DNA of 64,000 bases from an uncultured Paracoccaceae bacterium (GTDB taxonomy: Bacteria > Pseudomonadota > Alphaproteobacteria > Rhodobacterales > Rhodobacteraceae). The stretch is from the NCBI GenBank assembly GCA_947492825.1, contig CANLNT010000001.1, forward strand, positions 1,674,001-1,738,000, written 5' to 3'. Every line of letters starts with the position of its first letter. The stretch's first letter is position 1. Positions 18,201 through 26,454 of the stretch are shown here, one piece after another. The translations under genes and the position numbers were made by a program. The notes beneath the pieces are model-generated. The model was not told the DNA's origin. It worked only from the letters and a program-made list of their open reading frames with translations, and did not search any database.

Positions 18201-18862
18201 TCATCATCCTGCTGGCGCAGTTCAATTCGTTCTACAATGCGATGCTGGTGCTAATGGCGGTGGTGCTGTCCACGGCTGGCGTGCTCTGGGGCATGATCAT
18301 CATGGATCAGCCGTTTTCGATCATCATGACCGGGACAGGCATCGTCGCCCTCGCCGGGATCGTGGTGAACAACAACATCATCCTGATTGATACCTATCAG
18401 GAATACAGCCAATACATGCCCCGCAAAGAGGCAATCGTGCGCACGGCACAGGCCCGTATCCGTCCCGTGCTGCTGACCACGATCACCACGATGGCGGGTC
18501 TGGCACCGATGATGTTCGGCCTCAGCCTTGATTTCTTTGGTGGCGGCTATTCCATCGACAGCCCGACGGCCCTGTGGTGGAAGCAGTTGGCAACCGCCGT
18601 GGTCTTTGGCCTTGGAATTGCGACCATGCTGACGCTAGTCTTCACCCCGTCGATGCTGGCTGTGCGGGTCTGGGTGACGACCTATGCGATCTGGATTGCG
18701 CGGCTTCTGGCGCGCCTGTCGATGGGTCGGTCCAGCCGGGCAGCGCAGGACTGGGCGTTGCGGCGGCAGGCCAAGAAGGTCAAAGCGCCAGAGTTCATCT
18801 GGACCGAAGACCCCTTTCCCGTGCCTGACCCGGTGGCCACACCGCTGCGCGCGGCTGAATAG
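15221..18862 (+). CDS. RND family efflux permease with enlarged central linker
   Basis: A 1213-residue proton-driven exporter of the AcrB/MdtB superfamily. TM4 carries GMLVDGAIVVVE (about residue 397-408), with one Asp where AcrB has two adjacent ones; TM10 carries GIVVNNNIILID (about 1045), where AcrB has its relay Lys. It is about 160 residues longer than AcrB. Much of the excess lies between TM6 and TM7 and includes two extra hydrophobic stretches at about residues 511-533 and 553-573. It is transcribed with its adaptor and faces the MFS gene convergently. Confidence 0.93.
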   Translation: MTGLVDWAASRARMVLAFIALSLLAGGFAYVGLPKEGEPDIEIPAIFVSVPFPGISASDSESLLVKPMETELSDLDGLKTMSSTAAEGYAGVALEFEFGWDKTKILADIRDAMNKAQGSFPQGAENYSINEINFSEFPILIVNLTGDVPERTLLQVAKDLQDRIEGLDAVLEAGLAGQRDEMLEVLIDPLKLESYNVTAGDLIGVVTNNNLLIAAGEVDSAQGSFAVKIPSSFDEAQDVYELPVKMNGDRVVTLGDIATIKLTFEDRIGTARFNGVNTVALQVVKRKGFNLIDTAELVRQEVAAEQASWPPELRAAIDVGTSNDQSTNVKSMVSQLEGSVLTAVALVMIVVLAALGTRPALLVGFAIPTSFLLCFAFLAVMGVTISNIVMFGLILAVGMLVDGAIVVVEYADKRISEGSGPMQAYTEAAKRMFWPIISSTATTLCAFLPMLFWPGVPGQFMGMLPVTLIFVLAASLVVALIYLPVMGGVTGRFSRLIGQMSDGLRSRLPWVIRAALVPVALMMVFVGAMMTLNPGYLAGEAVQSGGFGDSLPGIALFLFGAVFASVVMGAAQIQRRAKKVRVGKRRTPFGYFMSFVTGNPIMPLVTIAGVIAFVMYTFSYFGANNNGVEFFVETEPEQAIVYVQARGNLSITEKDRLVKQVEDVVNRHPGVESAFAFAGDGGLNSNTGGAEGPADAIGQVQLELTRWEDRKDNPDLDGNRVIADLEEDLRDIPGIRYEVLNLAMGPASAKPVHLRLKSDNWEELLEGMAIARAQFDATTGLTQVEDTLPLPGIDWQIDVDVEKAGRFGADVATVGGMVQLVTRGILLDTMRVDSSDEEIDIRARLPAQDRVLSTLDTLRVRTNAGLVPLSNFITRTPVPKLAQINRVDQKRYFDVKAGVAGELVKLTDTATEEFRIIPAADYDADSSLKDQVTGGDLRMEVVTPNERIAVLTEWLETGPLPPSISYEWTGDQADQAESQAFLQTAFAGALGLMFIILLAQFNSFYNAMLVLMAVVLSTAGVLWGMIIMDQPFSIIMTGTGIVALAGIVVNNNIILIDTYQEYSQYMPRKEAIVRTAQARIRPVLLTTITTMAGLAPMMFGLSLDFFGGGYSIDSPTALWWKQLATAVVFGLGIATMLTLVFTPSMLAVRVWVTTYAIWIARLLARLSMGRSSRAAQDWALRRQAKKVKAPEFIWTEDPFPVPDPVATPLRAAE

Positions 18863-18865
18863 GCG

Positions 18866-18888
18866 CGCGGCGGGATCAGCCCGCCGCG
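18866..18888. terminator. GC-rich hairpin between convergent RND and MFS genes
   Basis: CGCGGCGGG-ATCAG-CCCGCCGCG gives a perfect 9-bp stem with 5-base loop just after the RND stop and overlapping the last codons of the MFS gene. There is no T-run; termination in both directions is inferred from placement. Confidence 0.45.
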
Positions 18889-20060
18889 GCCATCCGCCGG
18901 AACGTCATCAGTGCCAGACACAGCGCCAGTACCGCACACAGTGCGATGGCGGCGACCATTGGTGTGGCTGTGCCGTCGAAGAACGGGCCCGTGGCCGCGA
19001 CCATCAGCCCACCGGCCAACATCTGGAACGTGCCGCCAAGGGAAGAAGCCAGGCCCGCGATCCGGCCATGACCGTCCAGCGCCATGACCATCGTCGTCGG
19101 GATAATCAGCCCAAGGCAGGCATTGGCACAGAAAAGCCCCGCCACGATCACCACAAGGCTGCCACCGCCCGCCAGTGTGACAGACAACAGGATCATCGTT
19201 GCTGAGGCGAACCCGATCACGGCCCAGCGCATGACCGGCAGGATACCAAGGCGTTCGCCAAGTGGACCCGCCGCCTGAGACGCGCCGAAAAAGCCGATGG
19301 CGTTGATCGCAAAGGCGATGCTGAACCCCGTCGGCGTCAGCCCGAACTGGTCGGTGTAGACGAAGGATGCACTCGCGATGAAAACCATGAAGCTGGCAAA
19401 GCCAAAGCCACCGATGAACGTCAGCCCCATGAAGATCGGGTCGCGGATCAGCACTTTGCAGCCCGCCATCAAGGACCGCAGGTTGACCGGGATGCGGTCC
19501 TGTGCCGCGAGTGTTTCTGGCAGTGCTTGCGATGTGATCAGGAGGCTGAGCGCGGCCGCACCGCAGAGCACCCAGAAGATCAGCCGCCAATCGCCCAGCG
19601 TGATCAGCCCGGCGCCCGCAAGCGGCGCAAGCATGGGCGAAACGGAGATCACCAACATCACCATCGCCATCAGCCGCGTGGCCTGTGTGCCGGTATGCAA
19701 GTCGCGGATGATCGCGCGCGGCACCACCATCAGGACCGCACCGCCAACACCCTGCAGCGCGCGAAAGGCGATCAGGGTCGCAATGTTGGGGGCCAGCGCG
19801 CAGCCAATGCTGCCTGCGATAAAGATCACCAAACCAACATAAAGTGGGGTCTTGCGGCCCACCTGATCGGCCCATGGGCCATAGAAAAGCTGCGACAGGC
19901 CAAAGGCAATGAAATAGGCCGTCAGCGTCCACTGCACGGCCGAAATCTCGGCCCCAAGGCTTTCTGCGATGGCCGGCAAAGCGGGCAGATACATGTCGAT
20001 GGCAAAGGGGCCAACAGCCGACAACAGGCCCAGCACAAGGGCGGCGCGAAACAAGGTCAT
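18876..20060 (-). CDS. Bcr/CflA-type MFS multidrug exporter
   Basis: A 394-residue transporter with 12 predicted helices. Family signatures are FAIDMYLPALPAIAESLG in TM1, GPWADQVGRKTPLYVGL in loop 2-3, and RALQGVGGAVLMVVPRAIIR around TM4-5, all typical of the Bcr/CflA (DHA1) drug:proton antiporters. Start chosen at MTLFRAALVLGLL because an upstream 26-residue extension is not family-like. Substrate is unknown. It stands alone on the minus strand beside an RND pump and an ABC exporter, making an export-rich neighbourhood. Confidence 0.9.
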   Translation of the reverse strand: MTLFRAALVLGLLSAVGPFAIDMYLPALPAIAESLGAEISAVQWTLTAYFIAFGLSQLFYGPWADQVGRKTPLYVGLVIFIAGSIGCALAPNIATLIAFRALQGVGGAVLMVVPRAIIRDLHTGTQATRLMAMVMLVISVSPMLAPLAGAGLITLGDWRLIFWVLCGAAALSLLITSQALPETLAAQDRIPVNLRSLMAGCKVLIRDPIFMGLTFIGGFGFASFMVFIASASFVYTDQFGLTPTGFSIAFAINAIGFFGASQAAGPLGERLGILPVMRWAVIGFASATMILLSVTLAGGGSLVVIVAGLFCANACLGLIIPTTMVMALDGHGRIAGLASSLGGTFQMLAGGLMVAATGPFFDGTATPMVAAIALCAVLALCLALMTFRRMAAAG

Positions 20061-20166
20061 GGGATCACCGTGTGGTTTGTGGCCTGCCCCAGCGGCAGCC
20101 TGAGACTGCACGCTATGGCGGTGGCTGCGAATTGGCAATCTGGTGCGGACTACGACGCGCGTCCGT

Positions 20167-20185
20167 GCTGACAGGGGGTGTCAGC
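20167..20185. terminator. Hairpin downstream of the Atm1-type gene
   Basis: GCTGACA-GGGGG-TGTCAGC is a perfect 7-bp stem with 5-base loop, 10 bases past the stop of the minus-strand ABC exporter and 106 bases upstream of the MFS start. There is no T-run. It probably marks the 3' end of the LysM-ABC unit. Confidence 0.4.
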
Positions 20186-20195
20186 AGAGCGCAAA

Positions 20196-22025
20196 TCAGG
20201 CTGGCACCTCTTCGTCGGCCTGCCGGTTCCACAGATGCGCATAACGACCATCCGAGGCGAGCAGCGCATCGTGTTTGCCCTGTTCCACCACGACACCGTC
20301 TTCGAGCACGACAATCCGGTCGGCGTCCGCAATCGTCGACAGCCGGTGCGCAATGGTGATCACGGTACGCCCCTCGCCCATCGCTTTCAGCTCTGCCTGG
20401 ATCTCCATTTCGGTTTCGGTGTCGAGCGCGCTTGTCGCTTCGTCTAACAGCAGGATCGGGGGGTTCTTCAGCAAGGTCCGGGCAATGCCGACCCGTTGCT
20501 TTTCACCGCCCGACAGTTTCAACCCACGCTCGCCGACGGTTGTGTCGTACCCATCGGGCAGCGACATGATGAAGTCGTGGATTTTCGCAGCACGGGCAGC
20601 TTCGCGGATTTCGCCTTCTGTAGCAGAGGGCCGACCATAGGCGATGTTGTAGTGCACCGTGTCGTTGAACAGCACCGTGTCCTGCGGCACCACGCCGATT
20701 TGGGCGTGCAGGCTTTCCTGAGTGACGTCGCGCACGTCTTGTCCGTCAACCGTTAGCGACCCGCTGCCGACATCATAGAACCGGAAGAGCAGCCGTCCTA
20801 TGGTTGACTTGCCAGAGCCGGAGGAGCCGACAATCGCTACCGTCTCGCCCGGTTCGACTGAAATGTTGATGCCTTTCAGGATTGGGCGTTCCGCGTCATA
20901 GCCAAAGACCACATCACTCAGACGCACGGCACCGCCTTGCACTTTTAGAACCTTAGCACCTTGTTTGTCCTGCACTTCGGGCGATTGCTCCAACAAATCG
21001 AACATGTCGCCCATGTCGATCAGGGCCTGCCGGATCTCGCGATAAACGGTGCCCAGAAAGTTCAGCGGCATGGTGATCTGGATCATATAGGCGTTGACCA
21101 TCACGAAATCGCCCACTGTCAGGTCACCCCGCTGCACGCCCATCGCAGCCATGACCATTACGGCCACAAGCCCCCCGGTGATCAGCAGAGATTGACCAAA
21201 GTTCAGGAAGGCGAGCGAGTAATTGGTGCGGATTGCTGCACCTTCATAAGCCTCCATTGCGCGGTCATAGCGGTCGGCTTCCCATTTTTCGGCCCCGAAA
21301 TATTTGACCGTCTCAAAGTTCAGCAAACTGTCGATCGCCTTTTGGTTGGCGTCGGTGTCCTGATCGTTCATCACCTTGCGGATTTTCACGCGCCATTCGG
21401 TCACGGCGAAGGTGAACCAGACGTAAAGCGCGATGGTCAGCACAACGACCGCCAGATACCAGACGTCGAACAGGAAAAAGAGGATGACCGAAATCATCAG
21501 CAGTTCCAGCATCAGCGGCCCCATGCTGAACAAAAGGAACCGCAACAGGAAATCCACACCTTTCACGCCGCGTTCGATCACCCGGCTTAGGCCGCCGGTT
21601 TTGCGGGTGATGTGATAGCGCATCGAAAGGCGATGGATATGGGTAAAGGTTTCGCGCGCCAGCGTCCGCAAGGCGCGCTGGCCGACGCGTGTAAAGATGA
21701 CGTCACGCAGCTGCTGAAAGCCCACCGTCATCAGCCGCGCAAAGCCATAGGCCAGCGTCAGGCCAACCGCCCCAAGTGCCAGAAAGGTGGCCGGGTCGGC
21801 ACCTTCAGGGGCCAGCGCGTCCACCGCTTGCTTGTAAAGCACAGGGGTGGTGACTGCGATCACCTTGGACAGTAACAGGACCAGAATGGCCGCAACGACG
21901 CGACGTTTGACCCACGTCTGACCCTCGGGCCAGAGATAGGGCACGACCCGGCGCAGCACCATCCAGCCTTGCACACGGGCGGTATCTTCCAGATTGGCAT
22001 TGGTTTTGGTGAGGCGACGCATCAA
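20196..22025 (-). CDS. Atm1-type ABC exporter (fused permease-ATPase)
   Basis: A 609-residue half-transporter that would act as a homodimer. Six membrane helices (about 45-330) precede a nucleotide-binding domain with Walker A GSSGSGKST, signature LSGGEKQR, Walker B ILLLDEATSALD and H-loop IAHRLST. The N-terminal segment (RVVPYLWPEGQTWVKRRVVAA) and YFGAEKWEADRYD loop are those of the bacterial Atm1/ABCB7 group, which exports glutathione-linked metal or sulfur species. It lies 59 bp after the LysM gene on the same strand. Confidence 0.9.
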   Translation of the reverse strand: MMRRLTKTNANLEDTARVQGWMVLRRVVPYLWPEGQTWVKRRVVAAILVLLLSKVIAVTTPVLYKQAVDALAPEGADPATFLALGAVGLTLAYGFARLMTVGFQQLRDVIFTRVGQRALRTLARETFTHIHRLSMRYHITRKTGGLSRVIERGVKGVDFLLRFLLFSMGPLMLELLMISVILFFLFDVWYLAVVVLTIALYVWFTFAVTEWRVKIRKVMNDQDTDANQKAIDSLLNFETVKYFGAEKWEADRYDRAMEAYEGAAIRTNYSLAFLNFGQSLLITGGLVAVMVMAAMGVQRGDLTVGDFVMVNAYMIQITMPLNFLGTVYREIRQALIDMGDMFDLLEQSPEVQDKQGAKVLKVQGGAVRLSDVVFGYDAERPILKGINISVEPGETVAIVGSSGSGKSTIGRLLFRFYDVGSGSLTVDGQDVRDVTQESLHAQIGVVPQDTVLFNDTVHYNIAYGRPSATEGEIREAARAAKIHDFIMSLPDGYDTTVGERGLKLSGGEKQRVGIARTLLKNPPILLLDEATSALDTETEMEIQAELKAMGEGRTVITIAHRLSTIADADRIVVLEDGVVVEQGKHDALLASDGRYAHLWNRQADEEVPA

Positions 22026-22084
22026 GTTCTCCGGTCAGGCGGGTTTAGGTAATGCGCCTTTGACCCGAGCGCCAGCCCCGGCGG

Positions 22085-23494
22085 TCATTCATCAAGTTGT
22101 GGGATGCGAAAGACCTGACCGGGAAAGATCAGATCGGGGTCGCGGATCAGGTCGCGGTTCGCCTCATAAACAGCGACATACATGATCCCCTCTCCCATCT
22201 CTTCCTGCGCGATGGCCCAGAGCGTGGCCCCCGGCTGCACCGTGCGCACGGCCACGTCAAAACCGTCCTGGGCGGTGTCCTCTGCCATGACGGCAGCAAC
22301 GGCTTCCGGCTCTTCGCGTTTGAACGGCGTTTCGATCCGCGACACCACGGTGCCGTCGGCATCAACCTCGTCAATGCGCAGCGTGTAGATGCCGGTATCC
22401 ACATCCGGCAGATCGGTCCGCCACGCGCCTTCAGCGATGCGCGAGGTCGTGACCGGTCGATTGTCGACATAGACGCGGACAAAGCCCGCCCCTACAGCGC
22501 GCCCGGCGAGTGTGACATCGCCAGCGGGGTCATAAGTGATCGTATCAAGCGCAATCGCTGACATGACATCAGGCGCGCGGTCGTCCTGCACCACACGCAC
22601 CCCGTCCTGATCGGCCACGATGATGGTCGGTGTTTCTGGTGTGGCGTTGGGTTGTGGTTCGGCGGCCTGCGTATCCTGCGGCGCAGCAGCGGCAACGTCT
22701 GTGACTTGCGTACCGGGTTCCGGTGCGGGTTCGGCCACGGCTTCGGGGGTCGGCTCAGTCGTCGTCTCTGCCACTGCGACGGTCGTGTCTTCTGTGTCGG
22801 GCGTGGGCGGATCATCCTGGGTGACGTCAATGGCGACGTCCTCAGTCGGTGCCGCTGCGGTGTTTTCGGTCGCCTGAGGGTCTACGGTCGCGTCATCCGC
22901 CATTGCGGCGACGCTGTCCGCCTCGGGTTCAGGCGCAGTCACCGCGCCGACAACAACGGGGGTATCTTGCGAATCTTCCTCGGCGGGCGCGGCCAGCGGA
23001 TCAGCGATGGCCTGAACGAAGAACTGGCCCGTCGAGGGGAGGCGTGCGCCGTCAGGGTCCCCCATCAATGACAGGCGGCGCGGCTGGGGTGAGGGATCAA
23101 GGGCCAGGGCGGTGGCAAACTTGCCATTGGCATCTGCGGTAACCCGCTCCACCGCATCGCCGGACACCAGCACGTCAATCACCTGACCCGGCTCTGCCAC
23201 ACCGGAAACACTGCCAAAGCCGTCGGGGGCCATGCGCAACTGTTCAATTCGCGGAGGTTCTGCCTCAGCCGTTTCTGTTGTGGTCTCGGATTCTGCGGGA
23301 GGTGTGGCCCGTTCGACTTGGGCGGCGGCGTCCTCGGTCGCGGGTGCTCCCTCCTCCGCAGGGGTTGCGATGACAGGGGTCGTCGCATCGTCCGGCGTTG
23401 GCCGATCCGGCCCCGGCACAAGCAGGACAAACACGACGCCAACCGCCGCAGCCGCCAAAGCGCCCAGCCCAAGCTGAAGCCCGTTCGATGCCAT
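22085..23494 (-). CDS. LysM-domain envelope protein with acidic Pro/Thr/Glu-rich region
   Basis: A 469-residue protein starting [19 protein letters not shown]. It has one N-terminal membrane anchor, then an Ala/Pro/Thr/Glu-rich low-complexity stretch interrupted by two bacterial-Ig-like segments ([19 protein letters not shown]; a second with [10 protein letters not shown]). It ends in a C-terminal LysM (about the last 50 residues: [17 protein letters not shown], then [14 protein letters not shown]) that should bind peptidoglycan. It is likely anchored in the inner membrane and reaches the cell wall. It is upstream of the Atm1-type gene. Role unknown. Confidence 0.85.
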   Translation of the reverse strand: MASNGLQLGLGALAAAAVGVVFVLLVPGPDRPTPDDATTPVIATPAEEGAPATEDAAAQVERATPPAESETTTETAEAEPPRIEQLRMAPDGFGSVSGVAEPGQVIDVLVSGDAVERVTADANGKFATALALDPSPQPRRLSLMGDPDGARLPSTGQFFVQAIADPLAAPAEEDSQDTPVVVGAVTAPEPEADSVAAMADDATVDPQATENTAAAPTEDVAIDVTQDDPPTPDTEDTTVAVAETTTEPTPEAVAEPAPEPGTQVTDVAAAAPQDTQAAEPQPNATPETPTIIVADQDGVRVVQDDRAPDVMSAIALDTITYDPAGDVTLAGRAVGAGFVRVYVDNRPVTTSRIAEGAWRTDLPDVDTGIYTLRIDEVDADGTVVSRIETPFKREEPEAVAAVMAEDTAQDGFDVAVRTVQPGATLWAIAQEEMGEGIMYVAVYEANRDLIRDPDLIFPGQVFRIPQLDE

Positions 23495-23618
23495 GTCCAA
23501 ATTCCTGTTGCCGTTTGTCCCCAGGGCCGCACAATACCTTGTGGCATCGCGGTTGAGCGACCATAGCAACAGGGGTATCAGCGGTCAAAGGGTCCGCATC
23601 ACAATGAGACGAGGTCAC

Positions 23619-24179
23619 ATGTCCGATTTCCAACACTCCGTCTGTGTTTACTGCGGATCACGCGATGGCGCGGACCCGACCTATGCCGCTGCCGCAGATG
23701 CCGTCGGCCAGATGCTTGCCAAAGATCACCTGCGGCTGGTCTATGGCGCAGGCGATGTCGGGCTGATGGGGCGGGTCGCACGGGCTACGCAGGCCGCAGG
23801 TGGCGTAACCTTTGGCGTGATCCCGACCCATCTGCTGGATTGGGAGGTCGGCAAGCGCGATCTGGACAGTTTTGTGATAACCGAAACGATGCACGAACGC
23901 AAAAAGGTGATGATCATGAACGCGGATGCGGTTGTCGTTCTGCCCGGTGGTGCCGGGTCACTGGATGAATTCTTTGAAGCCGTCACCTGGCGGCAGTTGG
24001 GTCTGCACAAGAAGCCGATCTATTTGTTGAATATCAACGGCTTTTGGGACCCGCTGATGGGTCTGCTTGACCACATCGTGCAACAGGGGTTCGCAGGTGA
24101 GGATGTGCTGGCTTCTGTGCAGGTGCTACCGGATGTCCCTGCCCTGCAAGCCGCATTGACGCGGGATCTGGCGGCCTAA
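23619..24179 (+). CDS. LOG family protein (TIGR00730)
   Basis: A 186-residue Rossmann-like protein with the family's CVYCGSRDGADP start, YGAGDVGLMG nucleotide loop, ETMHERKKVMIMNADAVVVL and the PGGAGSLDEFFE signature (family consensus PGGxGTxxE, with Ser for Thr here). LOG proteins are cytokinin riboside 5'-monophosphate phosphoribohydrolases in plants and bacteria, hydrolysing nucleotide monophosphates. Start chosen at MSDFQHS after GAGG. Its stop overlaps the end of the convergent dehydratase gene by 4 bp. Confidence 0.9.
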   Translation: MSDFQHSVCVYCGSRDGADPTYAAAADAVGQMLAKDHLRLVYGAGDVGLMGRVARATQAAGGVTFGVIPTHLLDWEVGKRDLDSFVITETMHERKKVMIMNADAVVVLPGGAGSLDEFFEAVTWRQLGLHKKPIYLLNINGFWDPLMGLLDHIVQQGFAGEDVLASVQVLPDVPALQAALTRDLAA

Positions 24180-25129
24180 CTGAGCAGCGCCTGATAGCGC
24201 GCCATGCCGATGTTGGATCCGCAGGCGATGATCCCCACGTTTCGTCCCTTTAGATCGTCGCCCAAGGGGCCCTTGATCGCGGCCAGTGACGCGGCACAAG
24301 CGGGTTCGGCAATGATGCGCAGCACATCGGCATAGTCGCGCATGGCTTCGCGCATCGCATTGTCGTCAATCTGCACCATGCGGTCGACGTGGTCCGCTGC
24401 GACACCAAAGGAGAGCGGCAGCGCCTTGGGTGACCCGAGGCTGTCGGCGATGGTGTCGACTTTGTCGAGCACCACCGGGTGCCCAGCCAGAAGGCTGCGT
24501 GTGGTGCTGTCCGCGCCGGTGGGTTCCACGCCAATCACCCGACCCGAAGGCCGCAACAGTTTGAACGCCAGCGCCATGCCCGCGATCAGCCCGCCGCCGC
24601 CAACGGGCACCACAAGCGTGTCAATCTGGGGAGCCTGGGCCAGAAATTCGGCGCCGCAGGTGGCTGCCCCCAGAATCATGTGCGGTGCCTCGAACGGGTG
24701 CATGAGGGTGGCACCTGTTGCCGCGATCCGCTCCATCTCGGCAAAGGCGGCGGCCATATCGTCATGCAGGGTGACGGTCGCGCCCATCGCCTGACATAGG
24801 CGAATGCGCTCTGGGTCGGTGGCGCGGGGCATGGTGATCTGTGCAGCAATCCTTGCCGCACGCGCAGCCCAGCTGACCGCAAGTGCGTGATTGCCACCAC
24901 TGGCCGCGACCACGCCCGCTGCGCGCTCTTTGTCAGATAGTCCCTGAATGCCCAGCCAGGCCCCGCGTACTTTGAACGACCCTGCTTGCTGGAACAACTC
25001 CAACTTCAGCGTAACGTTAGCCTTTGGCAGCCCCTGCCAGCGATCAGACGCAAGCGGCAGCACGGGCGTTTCCAGCGCGACGCCTTGCAGACGCGCCGAC
25101 GCGGCAGAAATCTTGTCCAAGTCAAACAT
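24176..25129 (-). CDS. Threonine/serine dehydratase-like PLP enzyme
   Basis: A 317-residue fold-type II PLP enzyme. The cofactor lysine is in AGSFKVRGA, the substrate loop in ASGGNHALAVSWAARA, and the phosphate-binding glycine loop in VPVGGGGLIAGMA. These fit the serine racemase/threonine ammonia-lyase group; there is no C-terminal ACT domain, so it is not the feedback-regulated biosynthetic IlvA type. Two adjacent ATGs are possible (25132 or 25129); the second has better spacing from GGGGG. It could act on threonine, serine or hydroxyaspartate; which one cannot be told. Confidence 0.82.
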   Translation of the reverse strand: MFDLDKISAASARLQGVALETPVLPLASDRWQGLPKANVTLKLELFQQAGSFKVRGAWLGIQGLSDKERAAGVVAASGGNHALAVSWAARAARIAAQITMPRATDPERIRLCQAMGATVTLHDDMAAAFAEMERIAATGATLMHPFEAPHMILGAATCGAEFLAQAPQIDTLVVPVGGGGLIAGMALAFKLLRPSGRVIGVEPTGADSTTRSLLAGHPVVLDKVDTIADSLGSPKALPLSFGVAADHVDRMVQIDDNAMREAMRDYADVLRIIAEPACAASLAAIKGPLGDDLKGRNVGIIACGSNIGMARYQALLS

Positions 25130-25140
25130 CATATCCCCCA

Positions 25141-25174
25141 AAGAAAAGGCCCGCAGGAGTGATCCCACGGGCCT
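25141..25174 (-). terminator. Rho-independent terminator of sodB
   Basis: On the minus strand AGGCCCG...GGA-loop-TCC...CGGGCCT forms a long stem (7 bp outer plus 3 bp inner pairs) followed by TTTTCTTT. It begins 25 bases after the sodB stop and ends just before the dehydratase start, so the two genes are probably separate transcription units. Confidence 0.82.
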
Positions 25175-25198
25175 GTTCGCATGTCGAATACAAGCCGA

Positions 25199-25798
25199 TC
25201 AGAGGCGGCCTGCGACGTTTTCCCAGTTGACCAGATTGTCGAGGAAGTTGGTCAGATAGGCGGGACGCTTGTTGCGGAAGTCGATGTAGTAGGAATGTTC
25301 CCAGACGTCGCAGCCAAGCAAGGCGGTCTGACCAAAGCACAGCGGGTTCACGCCGTTTTCGGTCTTGGTGACTGCCAATGAACCGTCAGCGTTTTTGACC
25401 AGCCAGCACCAGCCGGAACCGAACTGGCCCGCGCCTGCGGCAGAGAACTGCGACTTGAATTCATCGACAGAGCCGAAGCTTTCGGTCAACGCTTTTTCCA
25501 GCTCGCCCGGCATCCCGGCATCGCCCGGACCCATCATTTCCCAGAACTGATTGTGGTTCCACAACTGGCTGATGTTGTTGAAGATACCGTTCTGGGCGAC
25601 CGCCGATTTATCGTAGGTGCCGACGATGATCTCTTCCAGAGACTTGCCAGCCCATTCGGTGCCTTCGATCGCCTTGTTGCCATTGGTGACATAGGCGTTG
25701 TGGTGCAGGTCGTGGTGGTATTCCAGCGTCTCTGCGGACATGCCTTTGGATGCCAGCGCGTCGTGCGCATAAGGAAGATCGGGAAGTTCAAAAGCCAT
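25199..25798 (-). CDS. sodB: Superoxide dismutase, Fe type
   Basis: A 199-residue cytosolic Fe/Mn superoxide dismutase. Metal ligands are visible in YHHDLHHNAYV, in SQLWNHNQFW, and in the DVWEHSYYIDFRNKR signature (Asp and His). The Gln in FNNISQLWNH is at the place where Fe-type enzymes keep their active-site glutamine, while Mn-type enzymes have Gly there; this favours iron, though cambialistic activity cannot be excluded. A single gene with its own terminator. Confidence 0.96.
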   Translation of the reverse strand: MAFELPDLPYAHDALASKGMSAETLEYHHDLHHNAYVTNGNKAIEGTEWAGKSLEEIIVGTYDKSAVAQNGIFNNISQLWNHNQFWEMMGPGDAGMPGELEKALTESFGSVDEFKSQFSAAGAGQFGSGWCWLVKNADGSLAVTKTENGVNPLCFGQTALLGCDVWEHSYYIDFRNKRPAYLTNFLDNLVNWENVAGRL

Positions 25799-25881
25799 AT
25801 TATGGACCCCTTTTGATGCGAAGTTGCTTTGCCGCTTAACAAAGCGTGATTGGCCCGCGCGTCAACCCCGAAACGCCCCAC

Positions 25882-26454
25882 TTAGCCGGTGGGGAAGTGT
25901 CCGACGGGGCCGCCCTTGGCCGCAGCGGCCAGCAGATCAAAGGCGTAGTCAGCGACGGAACGGAAGCAGACAACCTCGACACTTTGGTCATCGCGCATCC
26001 AGAACGCGGCAGCCACCTGCCCCAGACGCGAGCGGCGGAAGTCGCCGGGGCCAAAGCTGTCAGGGTGCACGTCAACAGGTGCCAGTTTGGCAAAGACATC
26101 ACGGACAAAGGGGCCTTCGACCACCATAACGGCACGCGCGTCCGAAACGTTGACCGCCAAGTGGTGCTGGCCCTTCAGCGCCTTTGCGATCCGCGCCAGC
26201 GCGTCTGCCACCAGGTCATGGGGCACCATCACCAGCACCTCATCCGGGGACATCCACGCAAGGCCCGCGTTGCCCGCACCCTGCGCGCGCCCCTGTGTGG
26301 GAAACGCGACACCGGTCAATTCGGCACAGACCGACTTGAGTTTGCTGTTCGGCATATCGCCCCTAAGGCTGATCATGCCGCGCAGACCATCCTCGCGGAT
26401 TGTCACGTCACCTTGGGCGACTTTGCCGTTTAATGCGCTGACAGCATTAGACAT
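25882..26454 (-). CDS. soxG: Sarcosine oxidase gamma subunit
   Basis: A 190-residue SoxG-type subunit starting MSNAVSALNGK. Features are the GMISLRGDM strand, LAWMSPDEVLVMVPHD, and LSDAR-like VNVSDARAVMVVEGPFVRDV, typical of the GcvT-related gamma chain of heterotetrameric sarcosine oxidase. It is the last gene of the set and its ATG overlaps the soxA stop by 8 bp. Confidence 0.9.
   Translation of the reverse strand: MSNAVSALNGKVAQGDVTIREDGLRGMISLRGDMPNSKLKSVCAELTGVAFPTQGRAQGAGNAGLAWMSPDEVLVMVPHDLVADALARIAKALKGQHHLAVNVSDARAVMVVEGPFVRDVFAKLAPVDVHPDSFGPGDFRRSRLGQVAAAFWMRDDQSVEVVCFRSVADYAFDLLAAAAKGGPVGHFPTG

Noticed and set aside
20061-20195. Short plus-strand open frames between the MFS and Atm1-type genes
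   Set aside because: They lack ribosome-binding sites and cross the hairpin at 20167; more likely untranslated region.
22620-22880. Repeat-like Pro/Thr/Glu/Ala codons in the LysM gene as a DNA repeat array
   Set aside because: No exact unit recurs; it is low-complexity protein coding, not a tandem repeat or CRISPR.
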